From a virus, in IMG/VR virus record IMGVR_UViG_3300027969_000044, positions 62,001 to 126,000 of that record: a stretch of 64,000 nt of DNA. One strand, 5' to 3'. The translations under genes were made by a program, and so were the position numbers. Below, piece after piece: positions 8,125-14,784 of the stretch (position 1 is the first letter of the stretch; every line of letters starts with the position of its first letter). The notes below the pieces were generated by a model. That model saw nothing but the letters and a program-made list of their open reading frames with translations. It had not been told where the DNA came from and did not search any database.

Positions 8125-8305
8125 AGATGGAAGCAGATGGTCTGGAAGTGATAATAGTGTGTTTCACGTATTACATACTATTGTAATAGAAGGTCAAATC
8201 TGGGTTCATTATATTAAAGAAACAACAAAAGAAACTAATGAAGCACGAGAATATAGTTGTTATCTCGAAAGTTTCTTACAAAGATTTAGAGCACTACCAG
8301 AATGA
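8108..8305 (+). CDS. Small protein of unknown function
   Basis: 65 residues from the ATG at 8108, overlapping the MazG-like gene by 17 bases. It has a compact beta pattern (NSVFHVLHTIVIEGQIWVHYI) followed by a polar helix (YSCYLESFLQRF). Comparable short proteins occur in T4-like phages, but I cannot name a family. The stop overlaps the cupin gene by four bases. Confidence 0.55.
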   Translation: MSNLPKDGSRWSGSDNSVFHVLHTIVIEGQIWVHYIKETTKETNEAREYSCYLESFLQRFRALPE

Positions 8306-8670
8306 CACAACTAAAAGGCCTAGTACCAAAAGGTTGGGGATCAGAATTTATCTGGGCCACAAACGACAAATACTGCGGCAAGTTTATGAACTTTAACGCA
8401 GGTGCTAAGTTTAGTATGCACTTTCATCGAGACAAAGAAGAAACTTGGTATGTACAAAGCGGCAAATTTATTGTTCGTTGGATTGATACTGCCACTGCCG
8501 AACTACACGAAGAAGAAATACGTGACGGATCAGTTTGGCATAATTCCCCATGTATGCCTCATCAACTCATTTGTTTAGAAGCTGGTACAGTTATCGAAGT
8601 ATCTACTCCAGATAGCGTTGAAGACAATTATCGTGTAATGCCTGGTGACAGTCAAAATGCCAAGATATAG
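8302..8670 (+). CDS. Cupin domain protein (sugar-phosphate isomerase-like)
   Basis: 122 residues, a single cupin barrel. SMHFHRDKEETWYVQSGK (near residues 36-53) contains the His-x-His and Glu metal ligands and the typical G-turn, and SPCMPHQLICLEAG supplies the second-motif His. The pattern most resembles the C-terminal cupin of type II mannose-6-phosphate isomerase/GDP-mannose enzymes. Four-base overlap with the gene before it. A role in sugar-nucleotide supply would fit the glycosyltransferase and HldE-like genes nearby, but the substrate is not established. Confidence 0.68.
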   Translation: MTQLKGLVPKGWGSEFIWATNDKYCGKFMNFNAGAKFSMHFHRDKEETWYVQSGKFIVRWIDTATAELHEEEIRDGSVWHNSPCMPHQLICLEAGTVIEVSTPDSVEDNYRVMPGDSQNAKI

Positions 8671-8872
8671 AAAAGACTCAGACGGTAATGGTCCCTCTTA
8701 TAAGAAAGGCGACCGAGTATGGGTTGCCTCTTTAAAAATGGAAGCTACTGTAATTGAACAGGTGCTTCATTGGGACTATCCTGAATCATTTTACGGCAAT
8801 GTCAAATTAAAGTATGACGACGGTGTTGAAGGAATTAGTAATTGTTGGCAATTGTCAAGGGTAGTTAGATGA
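8657..8872 (+). CDS. Small SH3-like/beta-barrel protein
   Basis: 71 residues from the ATG at 8657 (a GTG at 8645 would add four). The segment YKKGDRVWVASLKMEATVIEQ followed by strand-rich VKLKYDDGVEGIS looks like an SH3-type barrel such as those in small regulators of T4-like phages. Basic N-terminus (MPRYRKDSD). Function unknown. It overlaps genes at both ends. Confidence 0.55.
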   Translation: MPRYRKDSDGNGPSYKKGDRVWVASLKMEATVIEQVLHWDYPESFYGNVKLKYDDGVEGISNCWQLSRVVR

Positions 8873-9270
8873 AAACTGTAATTGTTAACGGAACATTTGA
8901 TATACTTCACCCTGGACATATCAGAATGTTAAACACAGCACGTAGTTTAGGTGACTATCTCATTGTGTGTATTGATACTGACCGTCGTGTTAAAGAACTT
9001 AAAGGCGATCAGCGTCCAATTAATGATCAAAACTTTCGAAGAGTAATGCTACAAAATCTCAAGGCTGTAGACATAGTAGAATTCTTTGACAGTCGAGAAC
9101 AATTAATAGATTTAATTAAATTGTACAAGCCAGATATTATGGTTAAAGGTAGTGACTGGAAAGGTAAGAGTATAACTGCTCAAGAACACGTTAAGGAAAT
9201 CTTTTGGTATGATAGATTCGATGAATACTCAACAACAAAAATCATTCAAGATATTATTAATCGGGGATAA
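8869..9270 (+). CDS. Cytidylyltransferase-family nucleotidyltransferase (HldE C-domain-like)
   Basis: 133 residues of the nucleotidylyltransferase superfamily. NGTFDILHPGHIRML (residues 7-21) holds the HxGH motif, and YKPDIMVKGSDWKGKS is the part that aligns with the RfaE/HldE second domain. GERR-like ISSxx residues that usually close the site are less clear here. It would attach a nucleotide to a sugar phosphate. The kinase half follows as a separate gene, the reverse of the order in bacterial HldE fusions. Four-base overlap with the gene upstream. Confidence 0.78.
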   Translation: MKTVIVNGTFDILHPGHIRMLNTARSLGDYLIVCIDTDRRVKELKGDQRPINDQNFRRVMLQNLKAVDIVEFFDSREQLIDLIKLYKPDIMVKGSDWKGKSITAQEHVKEIFWYDRFDEYSTTKIIQDIINRG

Positions 9271-9982
9271 TTGTAATGACATTTATACATATGGTTATGT
9301 AAACCGTATTAGCCCCGAAGCCCCGGTGCCTATCTTTGAACCGCACTATACCATTCACAAAGATGGCATGGCTGGCAACGTGTGTAAGAACTTAGAAGCA
9401 TTGGGATGTAATGTTGATTTCCTAAGAGATAAAGACAAAGTCAGTGAGAAGAACAGACTAATTGATCATCGTACCAAACAACAATTACTACGTATAGACA
9501 GAGATAGTGAAAGTAAGCCCATTATATTTGAAACAGCAATACCGCCAGTATATGATGCTATAGTTGTTAGTGACTACGGCAAAGGCACAGTGACTTATGA
9601 GTTGATTGAAGAATTAGTTAAGACTCAAACAATTCCTATTTTTATTGACACAAAGAAGCACGACCTGGCACGTATGAACGGTTGTTATATTAAAGTAAAT
9701 GCTCTAGAAAGAAGTCGTGCTGTTAGTTTGCCCGACGCTAAATGGTTAATTGTTACACACGGCGGAGATGGCGCTTCGTGGGATGGATGGGTATTACCTG
9801 CTGAAATTGCAGGTGATGTTGTTGATGTATGTGGAGCCGGTGACACGTTCTTATCGGCTTTAGTTTATGAATTTTTACAAACAAACAATATTCGTAGCGC
9901 AATAAAATTTGCAAACAAGGCAGCGGCAGTAACAGTTCAACATACAGGTGTATACGCACCAAGACTAGAGGAAATAAAATGA
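9221..9982 (+). CDS. PfkB-family sugar kinase (HldE N-domain-like)
   Basis: About 254 residues. The N-terminal GDNCNDIYTYGYVNRISPE, followed by APVPIFEP, matches the HldE/RfaE kinase signature, in which the ISPEAPVP segment contacts the heptose phosphate. VDVCGAGDTFLSALV near the C-terminus is the PfkB ATP/catalytic motif with the catalytic Asp. It is shorter than bacterial HldE kinase domains (about 310-320). The start used is the ATG at 9221. The ATG at 9209 would enlarge the overlap with the nucleotidyltransferase. The pair could make an activated sugar for the glycosyltransferase. Confidence 0.78.
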   Translation: MNTQQQKSFKILLIGDNCNDIYTYGYVNRISPEAPVPIFEPHYTIHKDGMAGNVCKNLEALGCNVDFLRDKDKVSEKNRLIDHRTKQQLLRIDRDSESKPIIFETAIPPVYDAIVVSDYGKGTVTYELIEELVKTQTIPIFIDTKKHDLARMNGCYIKVNALERSRAVSLPDAKWLIVTHGGDGASWDGWVLPAEIAGDVVDVCGAGDTFLSALVYEFLQTNNIRSAIKFANKAAAVTVQHTGVYAPRLEEIK

Positions 9983-10374
9983 CTAAAATATTTGAAGGAC
10001 CGGAACATATCGAGGATAGTGAAGCACCTTGGGATGACACAATGCGTGACGATTTTCATGTAACAGTTTTTTATGACAAGTATCCAGTAACAAACGGACA
10101 TCTATTGTTCGTGCCTAAATATAATACAGTAGGAGTATTGAATGAAGCTTTTCAAGATGCTTTTAGAGAAGGTAAGAAACAAGTCGACAACGGAAACTGG
10201 GACGGTTTCAACATTGGCTTTAACTATGGCGAAGCTGCAGGTCAAACTGTCAACTGGCCTCACATCCATCTTATTCCCCGTCATAAAGGCGATGTCGAAG
10301 ACCCAATTGGCGGCGTTAGAAACACAATCCCAGGCAAAGGCAACTATCGCTCGGCACACTATAAGCAAGATTAA
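9979..10374 (+). CDS. HIT-family nucleotide hydrolase/transferase
   Basis: 131 residues. The C-terminal part has the histidine triad WPHIHLIPRHKGD (HxHxxPRH), and an N-terminal strand set ending HLLFVPKYNT is typical for the fold. HIT proteins hydrolyse dinucleoside polyphosphates or nucleoside phosphoramidates. Related genes are common in T4-like phages of aquatic bacteria. Four-base overlap with the kinase gene. Its stop overlaps a downstream ORF that lacks an ATG (see the next feature). Confidence 0.8.
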   Translation: MTKIFEGPEHIEDSEAPWDDTMRDDFHVTVFYDKYPVTNGHLLFVPKYNTVGVLNEAFQDAFREGKKQVDNGNWDGFNIGFNYGEAAGQTVNWPHIHLIPRHKGDVEDPIGGVRNTIPGKGNYRSAHYKQD

Positions 10375-10816
10375 ACCAGTCCAGTTTCAATGGAGTGGAA
10401 CTCCAACAGTTGGAATTATAGCTCAGACTATTGGACCATTAACTCCATCTTCGTGGAGCACATATAATATTCCTCCTCCAACTGTCCATTCTGGGCAGTT
10501 TGTTCCTAACAACTCTATCCAATTTAATAATTCTAACAGTAAGCCGGTATTAACTATTACACACGATGGCGAGGTTGTTTGGGATGGAAAGCCCAGTGAA
10601 GCCGCAGAAGCATTAAAGCGAACTTTCCAATTTACAGTAGAAGATATGAAGGGCGTTACCAAAGCCGCACGTAGACGCTACTATTGGAGAGCAGTAGACA
10701 ACCTTGCTAAAAAATCTAAAACAATGTCGGCAGAACAATTTGTTGACTTTGTTCAAAAGCAAGCGTATAATAGAGAATGTAAGGTACTAATTGATACATT
10801 GAAAGGAACATTATGA
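10370..10816 (+). CDS. Unknown protein with an apparent ATT start
   Basis: The region 10370-10816 is clearly protein-like in this frame, with an N-terminal Pro/Ser/Thr-rich part (around TPTVGIIAQTIGPLTPSS) and a helical C-terminal domain (EDMKGVTKAARRRYYWRAVD, then AEQFVDFVQKQAYNRECKVL). No ATG, GTG or TTG occurs between the HIT gene's stop and the middle of the protein. ATT at 10370 overlaps the HIT TAA in the same geometry as the ATGA overlaps of the array. The frame stays open back to an ATG at 10142, but that part is antiparallel in meaning to the HIT gene and is not credible. Family unknown. Confidence 0.55.
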   Translation: MKPVQFQWSGTPTVGIIAQTIGPLTPSSWSTYNIPPPTVHSGQFVPNNSIQFNNSNSKPVLTITHDGEVVWDGKPSEAAEALKRTFQFTVEDMKGVTKAARRRYYWRAVDNLAKKSKTMSAEQFVDFVQKQAYNRECKVLIDTLKGTL

Positions 10817-11016
10817 AACAATTTACAGTTAAAGAAACCGAAGGTTTTCGTCTTCGTGTTAAAAGTTGGAAATGCGTTAACCCAGCAGATTTAAATTCTA
10901 TTGAGTTTATTCAAGAAACATTGACAGATGGAAAAGTAAGTGGCAGTTCTGTTTATAACTTTTTCATGACAGATGTAGAAGTCAAAGAACTAGCCGCAGG
11001 ACTTGTAAATGAGTAA
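10813..11016 (+). CDS. Small protein of unknown function
   Basis: 67 residues, four-base overlap at the start and an eight-base overlap with queE at the end. Mixed beta strands (FTVKETEGFRLRVKSWKCV) and a C-terminal acidic helix (DVEVKELAAGLV). No family recognised. A GAAAGGAAC ribosome site is seen before the ATG. Confidence 0.55.
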   Translation: MKQFTVKETEGFRLRVKSWKCVNPADLNSIEFIQETLTDGKVSGSSVYNFFMTDVEVKELAAGLVNE

Positions 11017-11860
11017 GATTAAAATAGCAGAACTATTTTATAGCATTCAAGGTGAAGGACGCTTTATGGGCGTCCCATCTGTGTTTCTGCGTACATTTGG
11101 CTGTAACTTTACTTGTCAAGGTTTTGGCATGCCGCTTGGTGAACTAAGCAAAGAAGCAGAATTTGTTGACCCTACAAAATATAAAACATATAATGAACTT
11201 CCGCTCGTTAGTACTGGTTGCGATAGTTATGCTTCTTGGGATCCACGTTTTAAAGACCTTAGTCCTATGCTCACTACAGACGCAATCGCAGACAGAATTA
11301 TGGAGATATTGCCCTTCAATGAATGGCAGGACGAGCATCTAGTTATTACAGGCGGTGAGCCGTTACTAGGTTGGCAAAAAGCATATCCAGCATTGTTAGA
11401 TAATCCTAAAATGAAAGGGTTAAAAGAAATTACGTTTGAAACAAATGGTTCAATGCGTTTGACTAAAGATTTTAGACAATATCTACTAAACTGGTCATTA
11501 GGTAATAAAGAAAGAGGACGCAACGCCCTTACATTTAGTGTAAGCGCAAAACTTCCGTGTTCTGGAGAACCGTGGAAAGATGCTATTAAGCCAGAAGTAG
11601 TTTGTGCTTACGAAGAAGTTGGGTACACCTATTTGAAGTTTGTAGTTTCTACAGAACAAGATATTGAAGATGCGCTAAAAGCTACAGACGAATTTCGAAA
11701 AGGCGGGTTTAAAGGCCCTGTTTATCTAATGCCAGTTGGCGGAGTTGAGTCAGTATATGCTTTAAATAATAAAGCAGTAGCAGTGGCCGCAATGAAACAC
11801 GGACTTAGATATAGTGATAGATTACAGGTGCCGTTATTTAAAAACGAGTGGGGAACTTGA
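11009..11860 (+). CDS. queE: 7-carboxy-7-deazaguanine synthase (radical SAM), QueE
   Basis: 283 residues. FYSIQGEGRFMGVPSVFLRT is the QueE N-terminal signature and is followed by the iron-sulfur Cys cluster. Cys-Asn-Phe-Thr-Cys lies near residue 32, but the third Cys comes only about 40 residues later in STGCDSYASWD, so an insert separates the CX3C from the usual CX2C. VITGGEPLLGWQ near 112 is the radical SAM GGEP motif, and ITFETNGSM follows. QueE rearranges 6-carboxytetrahydropterin into 7-carboxy-7-deazaguanine, the precursor for DpdA's base. No partner QueC is visible in the window. Confidence 0.87.
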   Translation: MSKIKIAELFYSIQGEGRFMGVPSVFLRTFGCNFTCQGFGMPLGELSKEAEFVDPTKYKTYNELPLVSTGCDSYASWDPRFKDLSPMLTTDAIADRIMEILPFNEWQDEHLVITGGEPLLGWQKAYPALLDNPKMKGLKEITFETNGSMRLTKDFRQYLLNWSLGNKERGRNALTFSVSAKLPCSGEPWKDAIKPEVVCAYEEVGYTYLKFVVSTEQDIEDALKATDEFRKGGFKGPVYLMPVGGVESVYALNNKAVAVAAMKHGLRYSDRLQVPLFKNEWGT

Positions 11861-12285
11861 TGAAAAATTGGTTAAAGAAAATAACAGGACTTGACAAGTT
11901 AGAAAAAGAACGATCTGACGCATTGGCTAGAGCGGCAGAAGCACTTGTTAAAGAAAAAGAAGCAGTAGAATCAGCTCGCCTTGCTAAACTTAATCCAAAA
12001 GAACTTGCTAATGAAAAAGCAGAGCCGTATATAGCAGTACTTGAAACAAAAGTAAACGTAGATAATCCACGTAACGGATTTTTTGAACTTGACTGGAATG
12101 AGCACTTTGTTACTCAACTAAAAAATGCCGGGTACTCCGGAGAAACAGATGAAGAAATTGTAGATCAATGGTTCCAGGATCTCTGCCGTAATGTTGGAGC
12201 TGAAGCGGGTGTTAGCATGGATCGTAGAGGTAGTGGTTATATAAACGTAAACAAGATAGACGGAAATAGATCGGAAATTGGTTAA
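11860..12285 (+). CDS. Conserved-looking phage protein with N-terminal coiled coil
   Basis: 141 residues from the ATG at 11860, which shares a base with the queE stop. Residues 10-60 are a highly charged helix (KLEKERSDALARAAEALVKE). The second half is a compact domain (NGFFELDWNEHFVTQLKNAG) with an acidic EEIVDQWFQDLCRN helix. Not assigned to a family. Its stop overlaps the RNase H start as TAATG, so the two are probably coupled. Confidence 0.6.
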   Translation: MKNWLKKITGLDKLEKERSDALARAAEALVKEKEAVESARLAKLNPKELANEKAEPYIAVLETKVNVDNPRNGFFELDWNEHFVTQLKNAGYSGETDEEIVDQWFQDLCRNVGAEAGVSMDRRGSGYINVNKIDGNRSEIG

Positions 12286-13271
12286 TGACTTACATTTTAG
12301 TAGATACAGCAAATTTGTTCTTTCGTGCTAGGCACGTAGTACGTGGAGATCTTGAAGAAAAGATCGGCATGTGTCTACATGTTACATTTAATAGTGTACG
12401 CAAGGCGTGGCGTGACTTTGGAGGCACACACGTTATCTTCTGTTTGGAGGGACGTAGCTGGCGTAAGAACTTTTACAAGCCGTATAAGGCGCAACGAGCA
12501 GACGCACGTTCAAAACACACAGTAAAAGAAGCAGAAGAAGAAAAGCTCTTTTGGGAAACGTTTGATAAGTTTAAAGAGTATATTCATGCTCAAACTAATT
12601 GTACTGTTCTACAACATCCAGAATTAGAAGCTGATGATTTAATTGCGGGTTTTATCCAAAGTCATCCAAATGACAATCATGTTGTGATTTCAACAGACGG
12701 AGATTTTGCACAACTTATTGCTCCAAACGTAAAACAGTATAACGGTGTAATGGGTATTACAACTACGCATGAGGGATACTTTGATGACAAAAATAAACCT
12801 GTCACTGATAAGAAAACTAAACAAGTTAAGCCCGCGCCGGATCCGGCCTGGTTGCTATTTGAGAAGTGTATGCGTGGAGACACCTCCGACAACATCTTTA
12901 GTGCTTATCCGGGAGTACGTGAGAAAGGGACAAAGAATAAAGTTGGTCTCCGTGAGGCCTTTGCAGACAGAGATTCCAAAGGATATTCTTGGAACAATCT
13001 CATGTTGCAACGTTGGACTGACCACGAAGGTGTCGAGCATCGTGTACTAGATGATTACAACCGTAATGTTAAATTATGTGACTTAAAAGCACAGCCAGAA
13101 GATATTCGAGCAAAGATGACTGAATGTATTCAGGCAGAATTTGCTAAACACAAAGAAGTAAAACAAGTTGGCATTCGTTTAATGAAGTTTGCTAACTCTT
13201 ACGAACTACAAAAAGTAGTTGAGCAGGCAGAAAGTTATGCTGAACCTTTGAACGCGAGATATCATGTATGA
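12285..13271 (+). CDS. rnh: RNase H / 5'-3' exonuclease (FEN family), T4 Rnh-like
   Basis: 328 residues of the FEN/PIN-type 5' nuclease superfamily. The acidic metal-binding residues are visible: LVDTANLFFRAR at the N-terminus, ELEADDLIAGF near residue 113, ISTDGDFAQLI near 131 and MRGDTSDNI near 203. T4 RNase H removes RNA primers from Okazaki fragments and trims flap DNA during replication, and length and motif spacing match T4 Rnh. A charged loop (KPVTDKKTKQVKP) interrupts the domain near 175. Coupled by overlaps to its neighbours. Confidence 0.85.
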   Translation: MTYILVDTANLFFRARHVVRGDLEEKIGMCLHVTFNSVRKAWRDFGGTHVIFCLEGRSWRKNFYKPYKAQRADARSKHTVKEAEEEKLFWETFDKFKEYIHAQTNCTVLQHPELEADDLIAGFIQSHPNDNHVVISTDGDFAQLIAPNVKQYNGVMGITTTHEGYFDDKNKPVTDKKTKQVKPAPDPAWLLFEKCMRGDTSDNIFSAYPGVREKGTKNKVGLREAFADRDSKGYSWNNLMLQRWTDHEGVEHRVLDDYNRNVKLCDLKAQPEDIRAKMTECIQAEFAKHKEVKQVGIRLMKFANSYELQKVVEQAESYAEPLNARYHV

Positions 13272-13753
13272 AGGAAATTATGACCAAAGTTAAAGTATTG
13301 ATTCCAAACAAAAGTTGGTTAATAGAGAATGGCGGAGAAAAGATAGGAACACTGAGTAAAGAAAAATCAGGATATTCTATTTTACAAAATGGACAAAAGT
13401 ATGAAATTGGCAATGCCAATAATGTTCGAGAGCAATTGGGCATCAACATCACAGAAGAACTTGTAAAGACTAAAAAGGTAGCAGTTCCAAAAGAACTTAC
13501 AAATAGTGTTTATGAATTTCCGTGTTCAAGCAAACCATTTAGTCCATTGTACAATGTTCGTAAAAAATTGCCAATATATGCTAAAAGTACAAAAAGTAAA
13601 AGTCAGTATTGTGCCGGATACTATGTAATTCAATTCCGAAAAGGTTGGGTTAAATCGTTCTGTCCTAAACTTATTACACTAGAACGATATCCGTTTAAAG
13701 GCCCGTTTAGAACAGAACAAGAAATGCGTCAACAACTCAACTTACTTAAATGA
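13268..13753 (+). CDS. Conserved-looking phage protein of unknown function
   Basis: 161 residues, four-base overlap with RNase H. It is basic, with many Lys, and contains two possible domains: a beta-rich N-terminal half (KIGTLSKEKSGYSILQNGQK) and a C-terminal half with Cys and aromatic residues (SQYCAGYYVIQFRKGWVK). The pattern resembles small conserved proteins of T4-like aquatic phages. It may bind nucleic acid, judging only from charge and location beside RNase H. Confidence 0.6.
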   Translation: MKEIMTKVKVLIPNKSWLIENGGEKIGTLSKEKSGYSILQNGQKYEIGNANNVREQLGINITEELVKTKKVAVPKELTNSVYEFPCSSKPFSPLYNVRKKLPIYAKSTKSKSQYCAGYYVIQFRKGWVKSFCPKLITLERYPFKGPFRTEQEMRQQLNLLK

Positions 13754-13980
13754 AACCAATTAACACGGTTCCAATTGAAATGTTCTTGGAAAAGGCCAGG
13801 ATTGCTATCAAATCCGGCCAAAAACAAATGAATATTGACATAAAAGACGTTATTGCTATCAATGATAGCATTGCCATTGTTATGACACGTCTGGCGGGAA
13901 AATTAGACGAGCAGATGTATAATGCTCCTAAGCAGGATGATGTTCTCGAAGTAAGAATGGATGGTGGCGGTTTTAAGTAA
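13750..13980 (+). CDS. Small protein of unknown function
   Basis: 76 residues, four-base overlap with the gene before. Mainly helical with a Met/Ile-rich centre (DIKDVIAINDSIAIVMTRL), but too polar for a clear membrane span. Last gene before a short gap with a possible late promoter. No family recognised. Confidence 0.55.
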   Translation: MKPINTVPIEMFLEKARIAIKSGQKQMNIDIKDVIAINDSIAIVMTRLAGKLDEQMYNAPKQDDVLEVRMDGGGFK

Positions 13981-13984
13981 ACTT

Positions 13985-14019
13985 AATAAATATATGCGTA
14001 TATATTTCGGAGTACGCAT
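13985..14019 (+). promoter_or_regulatory. Possible T4-type late promoter and leader hairpin
   Basis: AATAAATA at 13985-13992 fits the NATAAATA late element recognised with a gp55-type factor. Just behind it ATGCGTA (13994-14000) pairs exactly with TACGCAT (14013-14019), and the 12-base loop displays the GGAG ribosome site of the gene starting at 14022. This looks like a leader that controls translation, or it may be chance. Confidence 0.4.
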
Positions 14020-14021
14020 AA

Positions 14022-14309
14022 ATGAGCCGCCCAAAACCAAATGTTTTATTAGAACTAACAAACAAAAAAACTTTTAAAGTTGAACAAGTTTTAGAAGCTG
14101 AGGCCATTTGGGCTGTGTTTCATAAAGGTAAACCTGTCAATCTTAAAACTAATAGTGTTATTGCACAGGATTTAGGTCCTAAGTATAAAAAGGTAAGTTT
14201 TTCAAATGCTGGTCACGCACATAACCTAGCAGAAAAATTAAACAAGATGTTTAACACATCAGATTTTTCGGTATTCAAACTAACAAATGGTGAAGAAATT
14301 AAAGAGTGA
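14022..14309 (+). CDS. Small conserved phage protein of unknown function
   Basis: 95 residues beginning MSRPKPNVLLELTNKKTFK. A beta-hairpin-like first half is followed by a helix (AHNLAEKLNKMF). It has its own short leader with a GGAG site inside a hairpin loop. Overlaps the next gene by 23 bases. No family recognised. Confidence 0.62.
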   Translation: MSRPKPNVLLELTNKKTFKVEQVLEAEAIWAVFHKGKPVNLKTNSVIAQDLGPKYKKVSFSNAGHAHNLAEKLNKMFNTSDFSVFKLTNGEEIKE

Positions 14310-14706
14310 TAAGAGACAAATAATTACTCAAGGAATGATTGAGAAGTTAGGTCTTGATCCGAAAAAAATTAAACAGTATCATGCCGCATGGTGGGTCAAC
14401 CCGAGAAGTAAGACAACCGGCGGCTTTCGTTTGACCGAGTTTGGATACAAATCATTTAAGGCGTTAGATATTGAAGAATTCAAAGTTACGTTGGATCAAA
14501 AGATAGAATGGACCAGTAAAATGGTATTACAACTAGACCATTTTGTAGATGTTCCATTTTATTTGGATACTGATGCTATATACGTATTTGATAGTAACAT
14601 GGCTATCCAATTGATACTATTCTCTGGCAATCTTCAAAAATTTGGACAAGCTCGTGCTCGTAGTGTAGCATTAAAACAACAAGAAAAAATAGAAAAAAAC
14701 ACTTGA
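14287..14706 (+). CDS. Conserved-looking T4-like phage protein of unknown function
   Basis: 139 residues. The core YHAAWWVNPRSKTTGGFRLTE (in two parts around residue 40) and the following YKSFKALDIEEFKV resemble a recurring protein of T4-like phages of aquatic bacteria. A central stretch (YVFDSNMAIQLILFSGNLQKF) looks like a wing or helix-turn-helix-like region, but I cannot support that further. The final residues overlap the promoter for the ATPase gene. Confidence 0.6.
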   Translation: MVKKLKSDKRQIITQGMIEKLGLDPKKIKQYHAAWWVNPRSKTTGGFRLTEFGYKSFKALDIEEFKVTLDQKIEWTSKMVLQLDHFVDVPFYLDTDAIYVFDSNMAIQLILFSGNLQKFGQARARSVALKQQEKIEKNT

Positions 14707-14731
14707 CATTTTACCAAGACCGCTGTATAAT
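14703..14731 (+). promoter_or_regulatory. Perfect-consensus sigma70 promoter
   Basis: TTGACA at 14703-14708 and TATAAT at 14726-14731 with a 17-base spacer, an exact match to the bacterial housekeeping consensus. It lies at the end of the preceding ORF and about 54 bases before the AAA+ gene, which has a GAAAGG ribosome site. It suggests strong early expression by the unmodified host polymerase. Confidence 0.75.
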
Positions 14732-14784
14732 AAACACATACAGACGCAAACTGTAGCAAATTTTTAATTTTTGAAAGGTCTAAA

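Noticed and set aside
10142-10816. A 224-codon ORF starting with ATG at 10142
   Set aside because: Its first 76 codons cover the HIT gene in another frame and read as low-quality translation. The credible protein begins only after the HIT stop.
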